A DNA stretch of 64,000 nt from Acetilactobacillus jinshanensis (GCF_004359375.1 NZ_CP034726.1:868001-932000), one strand, 5' to 3'; counted from the stretch's first letter, positions 16,680-24,888 are shown. The notes: generated from the sequence alone by a model not told the origin. Program-made: numbers and translations.

Positions 16680-16970
16680 ATGAATGCTGAAGAAAAGAAG
16701 AAATTCAGACAAAAGATGGCTCACATGTCGATGTTTCAGATCAAGGAATTAGCTAATCGAACTCATAATCCATCATCTAAAGATAAGGTTCGGTTGAATA
16801 AATGGATGGAGTCACCTGATTACCAGGCCATCAAGGAAAACGATACGCCTGGATCAACGTCTGATCCGCACGAAGACGCTGATGAAGCCATCACTAAGTA
16901 CTTGCCAAAGATCAATCAACATTTAGCTAGGATTGAACAATTACTAAAGAAACTGAATCAGCAAAAGTAG
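16680..16970 (+). CDS. Hypothetical protein with C-terminal coiled coil
   Basis: 96 residues from ATG 16680, chosen over 16656 because GAGGTA lies at the right distance. Basic N-terminus, acidic middle (DPHEDADEA), then a heptad-like helix IEQLLKKLNQQK. No family recognised. Confidence 0.7.
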   Translation: MNAEEKKKFRQKMAHMSMFQIKELANRTHNPSSKDKVRLNKWMESPDYQAIKENDTPGSTSDPHEDADEAITKYLPKINQHLARIEQLLKKLNQQK

Positions 16971-17020
16971 ACGATGATTGGATCTGATTTTGTTGAACAT
17001 TATTGATCGGAGATGGTAAT

Positions 17021-17689
17021 GTGTCACCCCAAGAGACGATTTTTTGGACAGTGTACGCACCGTTGATTATTGCGTTAGTTAGTGTCTACATTAATAACAG
17101 TGGTGATATGTATGACCTTAGAATTCACCGAATTAACCGAAGCATTGCGGCGTTGCACGGGGTCAAAAACGCAATGATCCGTCGAATTTATCAAAGATTG
17201 ATAACTGATAAGGATCATCATCGGTTGGTCTATCAGGATGTTCGACATTTAGAGCCCTTATTGCTTAATATGTATTATCATTTATTCAATTATTTAAACG
17301 ATCTTAACCTTAATATGTGCCACGTCAGGATGAATACCAAGCAAAGTTGGTACACTTGGCATTATTTAAAGAATATTTCCCGATATATTCAGCAGGTTCG
17401 AACGCTTACCTTTGACGTCTGGGTACCACTTGAGTTTTACTTGCGGCATTCAACCAAAAAGGAACAGGAGAGCAGCAAATATACCACTCAAGTCATTAAC
17501 CGGTTCTTTAAACACGCTAAACCGCAGTCAATGGACGAGATTATGCATTCGTTAAAATATTTGGACCGTGATTTGGTTAACTTTAGAAACCTGTTAAATC
17601 CATTGCGTAATCAATGGTTGATCACTTACGAATTCAAACGGCCGTTCTTGGGTGAGCAGTTAATTAAACGGTATCACATGAAATTTTAG
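17021..17689 (+). CDS. Hypothetical membrane-anchored protein
   Basis: 222 residues. Start taken at GTG 17021 behind CGGAGATGG; TTG 17003 is the alternative. One N-terminal hydrophobic segment (TVYAPLIIALVSVYI) is followed by a long, aromatic-rich basic helix-dominated region. No family recognised. Its end overlaps by four bases the end of the convergent 49-residue membrane peptide gene. Confidence 0.7.
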   Translation: MSPQETIFWTVYAPLIIALVSVYINNSGDMYDLRIHRINRSIAALHGVKNAMIRRIYQRLITDKDHHRLVYQDVRHLEPLLLNMYYHLFNYLNDLNLNMCHVRMNTKQSWYTWHYLKNISRYIQQVRTLTFDVWVPLEFYLRHSTKKEQESSKYTTQVINRFFKHAKPQSMDEIMHSLKYLDRDLVNFRNLLNPLRNQWLITYEFKRPFLGEQLIKRYHMKF

Positions 17690-17835
17690 TGAACCCAATA
17701 GATAATTACGGCATAGACGACGATCGTTCCCAAAAGCATAAGTACCGTACTCCAGGTAATGGATCGCACGTAGCAGATATACATAATTAACCCAATGAAA
17801 ACTAGGGTACTGATAATTAAAATCAAAAATGACAT
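17686..17835 (-). CDS. Small membrane protein, 49 residues
   Basis: ATG at 17835 follows AGGAGA at good spacing. Two hydrophobic helices (about residues 2-22 and 27-47) joined by a short loop with Arg. Another minus-strand frame covers the same bases but lacks a ribosome binding site. A 5' inverted repeat (ACATTCA/TGAATGT) lies just upstream of the ribosome binding site. No family recognised; a toxin or a membrane accessory protein are both possible. Confidence 0.65.
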   Translation of the reverse strand: MSFLILIISTLVFIGLIMYICYVRSITWSTVLMLLGTIVVYAVIIYWVH

Positions 17836-17940
17836 GGTATGGTCTCCTCATTTATGCATTACATTCATGGTAAATAAGTCTAGGGGTGAATGTGTGTTGA
17901 TAAATAAGGTGCTAAGATGTTAATTTTACAATAAAAAGGA

Positions 17941-17991
17941 CGTTACTAAATCGATAGTAACGCCTGCTGCGCTTGAAATAGCGCCTTTTTT
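17941..17991. terminator. Paired terminators for convergent units
   Basis: CGTTACT/AGTAACG (17941-17962) has its T-run on the minus strand and would end the permease gene. GCGCT/AGCGC (17969-17984) is followed by TTTTTT on the plus strand and would end transcripts from the left. Confidence 0.75.
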
Positions 17992-17999
17992 ATTAACTA

Positions 18000-19382
18000 T
18001 TACTTCGTTACCTGTTTGTTATATTTAGCGTAGTAGATAATCGTCATAATGATTAAGAAGACGACACCTAACAGTAACGGAATCTGGGTATCAGGGTTTA
18101 AAGCCATAAAGATAACGGTCAATCCTAACATGATAAAGACGAAGTAATTACTGGTTGGTGAGAACGGCATCTTGAATGGATGTTTTTGAATAATTGCCGG
18201 ACTTTCTTGTTTTCTGAATTTCAGCTGGCTGACCAAAATTACGAACCACGGTACCATGCCAGGTAGAACACTTGAACTGTAAATCATAACGAAGACTTTG
18301 CTGCCATCGTTAAGAACCATTGGTAGAACGATGCTTAGAACGACACCTAATAACAGACCAATCGCAACGGCAAGAACCGCGATGTATGGAACACCGCGTC
18401 GGTTCAATTTAGCGAAGCTCTTCGGTAATTCGTGCTTCTTAGCTAGTGCGTAAGCCATGCGACTGATGTTATAGATTCCTGAATTACAACCTGAGAAGGC
18501 TGCGGTCAAAACAACAAAATTAATGATTCCGGCAGCCACTGTAATGCCTAACTTAACGAAAATTTCAACAAATGGCGAACCGATGGTCTTTAATTCGTTC
18601 CAAGGGTAAATACTGATGATTACGAAAATAGAACCAATGTAAAAGATTAAGATTCGATAAATGGTCGACTGAGTAGCTTTAATGATCGACCGCTTTGGGT
18701 TCTTAGCTTCACCAGCGGTCGTACCCATGAATTCAACGATGCCTTGATATGAAGCTAAAACGATCGCAAAGGCGAAGAAGAAACCTTTTACGCCGCCGGC
18801 AAAGAAGCCGTGGGTCCAAAGGTTACTGATGCCAGTGGGATGCATCCCGTTACCGAAGCCAAAGAGGATCACACCAAATCCAGCGATGATCATTAGAATA
18901 ATGGTGAAGACCTTAATAAACGAAAACCAGTATTCAAGAGTCCCGAATGATCTGACCGAAACTAGATTAATGCTTTCTAAGAAGACGATTGCGATTAAAC
19001 TTGGGATCCATTTCGGTAGGTTTGGCCACCAGAAACTGCAGTAGACACCCATGGCGACAACTTCACTCATGCCGACCATGACCCATTCGAAGATGTTACT
19101 CCAAGCTGACAGGTAACCGAATACCGGGTGCATATATTTAGTAGCAAAATCGGCAAATGATCCCGTGACGGGCTTGATGTATAACATTTCACCTAGAGCT
19201 CGCATAATCAGATACATAACGAGTCCAGCTATAGCATAGTCAATTAAAACTGAAGGTCCGGTCCAGTCAATCGTGGAAGCCGAGCCCATAAACAAACCAA
19301 CACCAATCGCTCCACCAAGGGCGATCATCTGAATTTTTCGCGGTGTTAACTCACGTTGAAGATGTCTAGCATGTCGAACCAT
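18000..19382 (-). CDS. Amino-acid permease (AAT family), probable serine uptake
   Basis: About 460 residues, twelve hydrophobic segments of the APC superfamily, AAT branch. N-terminal ALGGAIGVGLFMGSA substrate loop, and ASYQGIVEF with TTAGEA in segment 6, where one residue more is present than in the paralogue at 52650. Start is ATG 19382 behind AAAGGGG; TTG 19400 is less likely. Upstream on the same strand is a 32-codon leader peptide with six consecutive Ser codons and a set of alternative hairpins ending in a terminator. That suggests serine as the sensed amino acid and likely substrate. Confidence 0.9.
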   Translation of the reverse strand: MVRHARHLQRELTPRKIQMIALGGAIGVGLFMGSASTIDWTGPSVLIDYAIAGLVMYLIMRALGEMLYIKPVTGSFADFATKYMHPVFGYLSAWSNIFEWVMVGMSEVVAMGVYCSFWWPNLPKWIPSLIAIVFLESINLVSVRSFGTLEYWFSFIKVFTIILMIIAGFGVILFGFGNGMHPTGISNLWTHGFFAGGVKGFFFAFAIVLASYQGIVEFMGTTAGEAKNPKRSIIKATQSTIYRILIFYIGSIFVIISIYPWNELKTIGSPFVEIFVKLGITVAAGIINFVVLTAAFSGCNSGIYNISRMAYALAKKHELPKSFAKLNRRGVPYIAVLAVAIGLLLGVVLSIVLPMVLNDGSKVFVMIYSSSVLPGMVPWFVILVSQLKFRKQESPAIIQKHPFKMPFSPTSNYFVFIMLGLTVIFMALNPDTQIPLLLGVVFLIIMTIIYYAKYNKQVTK

Positions 19383-19414
19383 AATTACAACCCCTTTCAA
19401 ATTAGATAACTAAA

Positions 19415-19557
19415 AAGCCACGCAAGTTTCTGAACCGCGTGGCTTAAATTTTTAATTTGATCAGGTTCGATTACTTGGCTCGTTAAGCTACGCAGTCCAG
19501 AATTATCCTCCTGCGTAGCTTAATAACAATCAATACGTTATTAATTATTCCCGCAGG
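19415..19557 (-). promoter_or_regulatory. Ribosome-mediated attenuator of the permease gene
   Basis: Read on the minus strand, five segments can pair alternately. Segment 1 is CCTGCGG (19551-19557), within the leader peptide. Segment 2 is AAGCTACGCAG (19511-19521) and the following GG. Segment 3 is CTGCGTAGCTT (19485-19495). Segment 4 is AAGCCACGCGG (19435-19445). Segment 5 is GCGTGGCTT (19415-19423), followed by T residues. 2:3 pairs over eleven bases, 3:4 over ten of eleven, and 4:5 makes the terminator. 1:2 is reinforced by TTAATAAC/GTTATTAA between them. This is the logic of the trp attenuator. Confidence 0.8.
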
Positions 19558-19643
19558 TTTTCAAAGCTAGAAGATGAAGAACTCGTGCTTTGAGAATCTG
19601 TGGAGGATGTTAGTAATAAATTGAACTGTCTAATTAATAACAT
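19545..19643 (-). CDS. Serine-rich leader peptide
   Basis: A 32-residue frame from ATG 19643. Ten of its residues are Ser, and six Ser codons stand in a row at 19566-19583 (AGT TCT TCA TCT TCT AGC). It ends FENLRE just before attenuator segment 2, with segment 1 inside its last codons. A weak purine-rich site lies upstream. Ribosome stalling on uncharged tRNA-Ser would leave segment 1 free and favour read-through into the permease. Confidence 0.75.
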   Translation of the reverse strand: MLLIRQFNLLLTSSTDSQSTSSSSSSFENLRE

Positions 19644-19893
19644 ATTGATTACATCTCTTTTCACAACCTAATATAGCATTATTAATTCTAATGTAAACTA
19701 TATTTTATAAATTAATTTATATTTTTAAGATAAGGTTTCTATATATGATAAGAGGATAATCCTACATTAGATAAATTTCGTTTGAATAATCTCCGACACC
19801 ATGAGCTTTATAATCTACATCGCATTATTAAAGGGGTACTATTCAAGTGGAAAGTAAATAATGGATATGTGTTTTGTTTAGGAGATGTGCCCC

Positions 19894-20343
19894 ATGAGTA
19901 AATCAGAAAATGACTTCAGATTTAAGCGGATTATGGTCGGAATGGATGGTTCCTCCGATTCCGTATTGGCATTTCGTTATGCAGTCAGCCGAGTCAAAAA
20001 CACTGACGATCTATTAATTTTATGTACCGTAATGAGTGAACGGCACGAAAACGTATTCCAAAGCCTCGAACCAAGCTTCGTTTACGGTGAAAGTGACGAT
20101 GCCGTCAAGTATCTCAATAAATATAAGAAATTTGCTGAAAAGCAGGGCGTTAAGCACGTTAAATTAGTTCTTGATGAAGGTGAATCCGCTGGTGAAGTCA
20201 TCATTAAGGACGTTATTCCGCATGTTGAACCCGATTTACTGATCATTGGATCAAAATCTAAGAAAGGGATTGCTAAGCGCTTCGGTAGTCAAGCCGCATA
20301 TATGGCTAAGTATGCAAACATTCCGGTAATGATCGTTCGCTAA
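19894..20343 (+). CDS. Universal stress protein (UspA family)
   Basis: 149 residues. Start taken at ATG 19894, since GGAG is too close to ATG 19885. RIMVGMDGSSDSVLAFRYA and the C-terminal GSKSKKGIAKRFGSQAAYM loop with IPVMIVR match the nucleotide-binding Usp domain, although the usual G-2x-G-9x-G-S/T motif is altered, so ATP binding is uncertain. A single gene with a terminator at 20459-20490. Confidence 0.88.
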   Translation: MSKSENDFRFKRIMVGMDGSSDSVLAFRYAVSRVKNTDDLLILCTVMSERHENVFQSLEPSFVYGESDDAVKYLNKYKKFAEKQGVKHVKLVLDEGESAGEVIIKDVIPHVEPDLLIIGSKSKKGIAKRFGSQAAYMAKYANIPVMIVR

Positions 20344-21145
20344 TTTACATATTTATTTTTGGAAAATTGTTCGCTCAACCTAAATTAATGTTTAAGCAAT
20401 GTTAAAAATGTTAAAATAACGTTGTTCAGGATAATAACCTGAATAAACACTAAGAGATGAGAACGTCTTTTCGAGACGTTCTTTTTGTTTACTAAAAATC
20501 GACATGTAATACCTTGGAAATTACCACGAAGTAAACTTGCAATGGTGTTTAATATAAGAATTGCAAAAAGGTTTCTATGTCCTATGTTAGTTGTCGGATG
20601 CCACAGTGTGTTCGTCTGGCGCATGGCAAGTCCAAGTTATCGTGTAAAAGCGTTTGTGTCTGTTGTGTGTTTGAGCTAGCTTAGAAACTAGGCCTTTTTG
20701 TTTTTGTCTAATTTTTGGTTATAAATTGGATGTTACTGGTATAATGATAATCGTGAGTATATTACTTTGTAATTGAAAAAGGGATGTCAGTGATGACACC
20801 CCCTTTTTTAGTACCCAGTGAGTATGATAAACTTACAAGTGAAAGAATTATTGAATAATTCTTTTGTCAATCCACTAGGGCGCCATTATGGCGTCCTTTT
20901 TATATGCAAAATAATAGACGCCCAATTTTTAGTCGGGCGTTTTTTGGTATTTTCATTGATAAAAAACATAATGGTTCAGTGATGTTTTAGTGATATAATA
21001 AAAATGTTTTGTGAGTCTAAATTAATGCTTATGAATATTACCCTTATTTTTAGTGATTAATAAGCACTAACTTCACATTTCTTTCTGCTGTATGACTATT
21101 GTCAACCCGGTCGTCAATGTAATTTTGACGGCTTTTTTTGTTATC
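20344..21145 (+). other. Gene-poor stretch with five plus-strand terminators
   Basis: No convincing protein gene. Terminator hairpins with T-runs occur at 20459-20490, 20781-20809, 20877-20902, 20918-20946 and 21112-21139. TATAAT boxes with an extended TGn lie at about 20741 and 20995, upstream of the second and the last. This is the pattern of several short independent transcripts (roughly 55-135 bases), possibly small RNAs. Two overlapping frames in 20385-20679 have no ribosome binding sites and look like chance. Confidence 0.45.
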
Positions 21146-21180
21146 AAAAGGCACGTTATTTTGTTAGTAACGTGCCTTAT
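21146..21180 (-). terminator. Terminator of the 21206-21721 gene
   Basis: AAGGCACGTTA pairs with TAACGTGCCTT, followed on the minus strand by TTTT. Confidence 0.8.
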
Positions 21181-21205
21181 ATGTTTTGTGAGTCGTAGTT
21201 ATAAT

Positions 21206-21721
21206 TTATTCTAAGTCTCTTTTAGCATCTAATTTTGCATCTTGAGCAGTATAAGCTAGTGTATTTGGATGACGATTGATGATCTCGTTCATACTGGAAT
21301 GAGTGTTGTGATAAATCATTTCAATGTCCATCGGTTTAGAAAGGTGAGTGATCTTACCGTTATTTAATCTGCTGATCATGACTAATTCATGAGCAGGGAC
21401 CTTTTCGTCACGATCAATCTGTCTTTTATCAAAATCAATTTCAGCTTGAAAATCACGCGAAGTTTGAGCGGTTTTACTGTGTTCAATATCTTGGATGTCT
21501 CGTTTAGCATTATTAATGGCATCTTCTGGATAGCCTAAATTATCATAGCTAAAGCGATGACTATCTTCCTCCGCAGCTTTTACTGGTTGATATCCGTGAG
21601 CTTCGATTCGATTTAATTCCTGTTGATTATCAGTTTTGGAGCCCATGACATCAGCAACGTTATCAAGAACGTAATGATGATTACCATATAATTTATTAAT
21701 CAGATGTATAGTCTTATCCAT
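21206..21721 (-). CDS. Hypothetical charged protein
   Basis: 171 residues, strongly charged, with a long acidic-basic helical middle (DIQDIEHSKTAQTSRDFQAE). No signal peptide, membrane segment or recognised domain. Codon use fits. It lies downstream of another hypothetical gene (21816-22136) on the same strand and may share its transcript. Confidence 0.7.
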   Translation of the reverse strand: MDKTIHLINKLYGNHHYVLDNVADVMGSKTDNQQELNRIEAHGYQPVKAAEEDSHRFSYDNLGYPEDAINNAKRDIQDIEHSKTAQTSRDFQAEIDFDKRQIDRDEKVPAHELVMISRLNNGKITHLSKPMDIEMIYHNTHSSMNEIINRHPNTLAYTAQDAKLDAKRDLE

Positions 21722-21815
21722 AGAATTTACCTTTCAGTATGTATAGGCAAGATCTTGATGACCTTGCCTAGGTTGAATATGTTTAGATTAAACAAATGTG
21801 GAAAGGAAAACACAT

Positions 21816-22136
21816 TTAAGACAATTGCTTTAAATTATAAATGAAGCCTAACTTAAAATGAGGAGTGCCCACTCGAGTAAGGTTGGCAGTGATCTTACGA
21901 GCGGTGCCATGCACATCATGCAGTGTCTTGCGTTCTAAATCGCCCTGGCCATGATAAAGTTTAGGGAATAAACCAATCTTGAAGTAGGTGTTATTTTTGT
22001 CAACGATCATAACGCCTTCGTTACCTGATTTGTCCCATTTAACGGCTTTGACATAAGCACCCGTTAAATCAATGTTAGAGAAATAAGGTGACGTAAAATA
22101 AACGGCCTGCTGGCCAACATTATCTAATTTAATCAT
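21816..22136 (-). CDS. Hypothetical protein
   Basis: 106 residues, soluble, beta-rich in appearance (GVMIVDKNNTYFKIGLFPKLY). ATG follows a GAAAGGAAG sequence. A good promoter lies upstream on the minus strand (TATAAT with TGC extension near 22200). No family recognised. Confidence 0.7.
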   Translation of the reverse strand: MIKLDNVGQQAVYFTSPYFSNIDLTGAYVKAVKWDKSGNEGVMIVDKNNTYFKIGLFPKLYHGQGDLERKTLHDVHGTARKITANLTRVGTPHFKLGFIYNLKQLS

Positions 22137-22228
22137 CCGAAAGTCTTCCTTTCATAAGCATTTTCTGGTTAATCAACACTCTTTCTAACTGCATTTTTAT
22201 TATAGCATGATTTAGGTACGATAAAACA

Positions 22229-22261
22229 TAAGTTTAGGTTAACCTAAACTTAATGTATAAT
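22229..22261 (+). promoter_or_regulatory. Promoter overlapped by a perfect 24-bp palindrome
   Basis: Bases 22229-22252 form a perfect palindrome with core TTTAGGTTAACCTAAA. It covers the -35 region and spacer of a promoter whose TATAAT is at 22256-22261. The core matches what is known of operators for DtxR/MntR/SirR metal-dependent repressors. Repression of the 62-residue gene when manganese or iron is plentiful is an inference. Confidence 0.7.
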
Positions 22262-22290
22262 ATCACTTGGACAAGTAGGGAGAGATATTC

Positions 22291-22479
22291 ATGGATTCCA
22301 AGCGGATGAATAAGATTAGAGCGAAGAAACAGGCTTACCCCAAGTTTCAGTTAAAAATGGAAGACTATCAATTGAAGTTAAATCATGCTGCTAACATGGG
22401 CGATATGAAGAACGTCGGTAAATATACCATGCTGATTAATAAGATCTGGGATAAACACTATAAAGAATGGCATCTATAA
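22291..22479 (+). CDS. Small basic protein, possibly metal-regulated
   Basis: 62 residues, rich in Lys and Met, with aromatic residues at the end (IWDKHYKEWHL). ATG follows GGGAGAGA. No membrane segment. No family recognised. The palindromic operator in its promoter suggests control by a metal-sensing repressor, and small proteins in such regulons exist in other bacteria (for example MntS), but no sequence similarity is claimed. Confidence 0.65.
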   Translation: MDSKRMNKIRAKKQAYPKFQLKMEDYQLKLNHAANMGDMKNVGKYTMLINKIWDKHYKEWHL

Positions 22480-22848
22480 ATTGATATTGTCATTTTTAGT
22501 CTAATTTAGTAAAAATCAACATGTGAAATCGACATAACAAATATTTACTATCAAAAGTATAGGAACTCTAAATATGGCTATGATTAATAATGTCTGATTA
22601 AATAATTTATTTAGTGGATTGATTACTAGATGATTTATTTAATCAGGTGCATTAACAAATTTTCATAAAGTTTAGTCCATAACCCCAGTTAAGCAGCTGG
22701 GGCTATTTTTGACCACAGGAAACATGTCCAAATGACCATAAATACAACGATAATTCCCGGTATGATTATTGTACATGGTGAAATGACCTCAGGCCTTGTG
22801 ATTAGTATCATGGGTGAGTGTCATTTGACTGTTGATCAATACAAAAAA
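22480..22848. other. Intergenic stretch, no confirmed gene
   Basis: AT-rich. A plus-strand terminator CCCCAG/CTGGGG with T-run stands at 22683-22710. Short frames of 40-42 codons exist on both strands between 22735 and 22863 but none combines a good ribosome binding site with a recognisable sequence. Confidence 0.4.
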
Positions 22849-22876
22849 GCGTCCGATTAATCATCGGGCGTTTTTA
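22849..22876. terminator. Bidirectional terminator
   Basis: GCGTCCGAT pairs with ATCGGGCG around TAATC; T-runs stand on both sides. It ends the minus-strand gene at 22889. Confidence 0.75.
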
Positions 22877-22888
22877 TATACAATTGTA

Positions 22889-23485
22889 TTAATGTTTAGC
22901 TTTAGTCAAAATTAGTTTTAGATATTTTATCCCAAGCTTAGCTTGGGGCTGTGGGGTGTTGCCAAAGTATTTAATTGGCTTAAATATGTATTCATGGCCG
23001 TCTTTCTCAACTAATTTATATTTGGCACCGCTTAGCATGTATGTACCGACGCTCTTGCTCTTATTGTAATTTTTACAGGTGATCGTTAACGTATTTTTAG
23101 TTGCTTTGTATTTGAAATCGTTCGGGTGTTGATCATTCGAATTCAAAGTACCATTTTTCTTAAATTTCCAGGTTAAACCAGATAATTCGTTCCGGTTCGT
23201 TTCACCTAGGTTGTATTTCCGTGAGGATGAACTTCTGATCGAGGGATGCCAATTGTTTTGCTGCAACACCCGTTCCATGCTGACGTGATGTGCAGGATGA
23301 GAAAGGGAATGTCTAGGTCTGGTTAATCCAAAAACCAGCACGAGTACTAGGGCAAGTAGGATTACTACAGCTAATATTATTTTGCCTGTTGAATGCTTGT
23401 CAGCCCAACGGACTTTCGGTTGACAATTATTCGGTGAATCAACTTCAGATTTAGGTGTCTTTTTACCGTAATTTGAATAACGCAT
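22889..23485 (-). CDS. Hypothetical single-pass exported protein
   Basis: 198 residues: a hydrophilic N-terminus of about 33 residues, one hydrophobic helix (GKIILAVVILLALVLVLVFG), then an extracytoplasmic domain. That domain (ELSGLTWKFKKNGTL, VGTYMLSGAKYKL) reads like the small beta-barrel exported domains common in lactobacilli. No named family assigned. Confidence 0.75.
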   Translation of the reverse strand: MRYSNYGKKTPKSEVDSPNNCQPKVRWADKHSTGKIILAVVILLALVLVLVFGLTRPRHSLSHPAHHVSMERVLQQNNWHPSIRSSSSRKYNLGETNRNELSGLTWKFKKNGTLNSNDQHPNDFKYKATKNTLTITCKNYNKSKSVGTYMLSGAKYKLVEKDGHEYIFKPIKYFGNTPQPQAKLGIKYLKLILTKAKH

Positions 23486-23582
23486 TGTAAGTCTTCCTCA
23501 TTCATGAAGTACATTATTATACTGGGTTCTAAGGCTGGTTGCTAGTTATTGGTCACTGTCTATTTTGTAGGAATGTAAATAA

Positions 23583-23638
23583 AAGGCCCACGTTTGGATT
23601 ATCTTTGTCACAGGATAATATTAAACGTGCGCCTTTTT
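23583..23638. terminator. Long imperfect terminator hairpin
   Basis: AAAAGGC..ACGTTT..ATTATC pairs with GATAAT..AAACGT..GCCTTTT. On the minus strand it ends the 23653-24108 gene. Confidence 0.7.
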
Positions 23639-23652
23639 AGATTTTAGATTAA

Positions 23653-24108
23653 TTATTTAGTATTCTCTTTTTCAATATTCTGAATCATATCTTTAATCTG
23701 TTCACGATCATCAGCTAAATCTTTATTGGTTCGGCCTTTATCTCTCATCGCCAGTTTGATCGATGCTGAAATGGCTGCCAGTACATTAGCAAAGTTGATC
23801 TCTTTGTTGGATACACCCATTCTTGGACTAGATTGAGAATTGTTACTCGTTCCTAACAGGTCATCTGCCAAGTTTTCTGCCGAAAGCATTCGACGTGACG
23901 GTTTCCGAATGCTGAACAATACAATGATAATAAGTACTAGGAACACAATTAATGCAATGTACATATAACCAGCCCTTTCTAAGGAAAGCCTAAATCTCAT
24001 CAATCCTGAGAATAGCATGATTACTGTGGTTATAGGCACCGAAAACAAAATGGACAGTGCGGTCTTTTTACATTGAATGTATGGTTTGTTGTCTGAGACA
24101 TTGTCCAA
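23653..24108 (-). CDS. Hypothetical two-helix membrane protein
   Basis: 151 residues with two hydrophobic helices (about residues 15-37 and 47-66) and a soluble C-terminal half that ends in a charged helix (LADDREQIKDMIQNIEKEN). No family recognised. Confidence 0.7.
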   Translation of the reverse strand: MDNVSDNKPYIQCKKTALSILFSVPITTVIMLFSGLMRFRLSLERAGYMYIALIVFLVLIIIVLFSIRKPSRRMLSAENLADDLLGTSNNSQSSPRMGVSNKEINFANVLAAISASIKLAMRDKGRTNKDLADDREQIKDMIQNIEKENTK

Positions 24109-24197
24109 CGTGCCGTTGCACCAACAATTATTAATTTAATAAATCCGATTTATCACCACAATCACTGTAAAATCGGGCACTGTTCTTTTTATTATTT

Positions 24198-24413
24198 TTA
24201 ATTTGGGATAAATGAATAGCCAGTTAATTTTGTAAAGATTAGATAACAGATACCAACGAAGACAATTACAATAATGACGAAAAATACTAGGGTAATAAGT
24301 TTATGGTTGTGATTAAGTTGACGGTTAGGTTTTTGGCTCGATGGTTTGAATTGATTACTGAAGTCATTCTGCCTGGGCCTAGGGGTATTGTTCCATGAAT
24401 TTAGATTATTCAT
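24198..24413 (-). CDS. Small single-pass membrane protein
   Basis: 71 residues: an Asn/Gln/Pro-rich cytoplasmic N-terminus and one C-terminal hydrophobic helix (LITLVFFVIIVIVFVGICY). No family recognised. It is one of several minus-strand small membrane genes in this stretch. Confidence 0.65.
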   Translation of the reverse strand: MNNLNSWNNTPRPRQNDFSNQFKPSSQKPNRQLNHNHKLITLVFFVIIVIVFVGICYLIFTKLTGYSFIPN

Positions 24414-24466
24414 TTAAATAATCCCTCATTTCTTTTTCTTTAATGTTAGTTCATTTTTATAAAATT

Positions 24467-24496
24467 AAAAAGGCTGCTTTCATTAGCAGTCTTTTT
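24467..24496. terminator. Bidirectional terminator
   Basis: GGCTGCT pairs with AGCAGTC, T-runs on both strands; it ends the 35-residue peptide gene. Confidence 0.75.
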
Positions 24497-24514
24497 AACT
24501 TAATGGCCTTGGAC

Positions 24515-24622
24515 TTAACTTATCCGTGTCCAAAAATCACGTTTTTTCTGCAGCCGGATTCGCTTACGAAGTCTCCGACGTTGTTTATGAATATCATGAA
24601 GATTTCTGAGATAACTAAGCAT
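24515..24622 (-). CDS. Arg/Lys-rich 35-residue peptide
   Basis: ATG 24622 follows GGAGGCGA, one of the better ribosome binding sites in the window. The peptide opens MLSYLRNLHDIHK and then has a run of Arg and Lys. A strong hairpin with T-run lies in its own leader and a terminator follows, so it forms a one-gene transcript. No family recognised. It could be a regulatory or RNA-binding peptide. Confidence 0.6.
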   Translation of the reverse strand: MLSYLRNLHDIHKQRRRLRKRIRLQKKRDFWTRIS

Positions 24623-24640
24623 GACTCTCGCCTCCGTAAT

Positions 24641-24681
24641 AAAAAGAAAGGGCCTCAGTTTTCTAACTCTGGGACTCTTTC
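24641..24681 (-). terminator. Leader terminator before the 35-residue peptide
   Basis: On the minus strand GAAAGAGTCCCAG pairs with CTGAGGCCCTTTC at eleven of thirteen positions, followed by TTTTTATT, and the ribosome binding site comes six bases later. The upstream SDR gene has its own terminator at 24816-24856, so this one may attenuate the peptide gene. Confidence 0.6.
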
Positions 24682-24815
24682 AAGGGAAATGGTTACTATT
24701 ATATGGACTATATTTGGTCTTCATCTATAAGGTAACAAATCCCGTCAACAATAACCCTTTTGATTTTATCGGTTTACCGTGGTGGTTACTCAGTAGGCAA
24801 AGTGGCACGATACAA

Positions 24816-24856
24816 AAAGATCTTCATCAGAACCAGATCGTTTGATGAAGATCTTT
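24816..24856. terminator. Terminator of the SDR gene
   Basis: AAAGATCTTCATCA pairs perfectly with TGATGAAGATCTTT; TTTTT follows on the minus strand. Confidence 0.9.
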
Positions 24857-24888
24857 AAAATATTGTGATCGTAGGTAGTTGGAATGGA

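Noticed and set aside
17660-17851. 63-codon minus-strand frame
   Set aside because: A different frame on the same strand (17686-17835) has the AGGAGA site and a coherent two-helix protein.
19415-19557. TPP, lysine or T-box riboswitch before the serine-leader permease
   Set aside because: ACCTGATC resembles part of a TPP element, but the other conserved blocks and the T-box sequence are absent; the leader peptide explains the structure better.
20639-20654. cre-like sequence TGTAAAAGCGTTTG
   Set aside because: One base too many in the left half and no gene downstream.
20385-20679. Overlapping frames of 79 and 64 codons on opposite strands
   Set aside because: Neither has a ribosome binding site or protein-like sequence; the area looks non-coding.
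22720-22863. Possible 40-42 residue peptides on both strands resembling an Fst-type toxin region
   Set aside because: The hydrophobic minus-strand frame lacks a ribosome binding site and no complementary repeats were found; too weak to call.
24443-24845. 95- and 74-codon plus-strand frames
   Set aside because: They run through two terminators and over the minus-strand 35-residue gene; no start signals.
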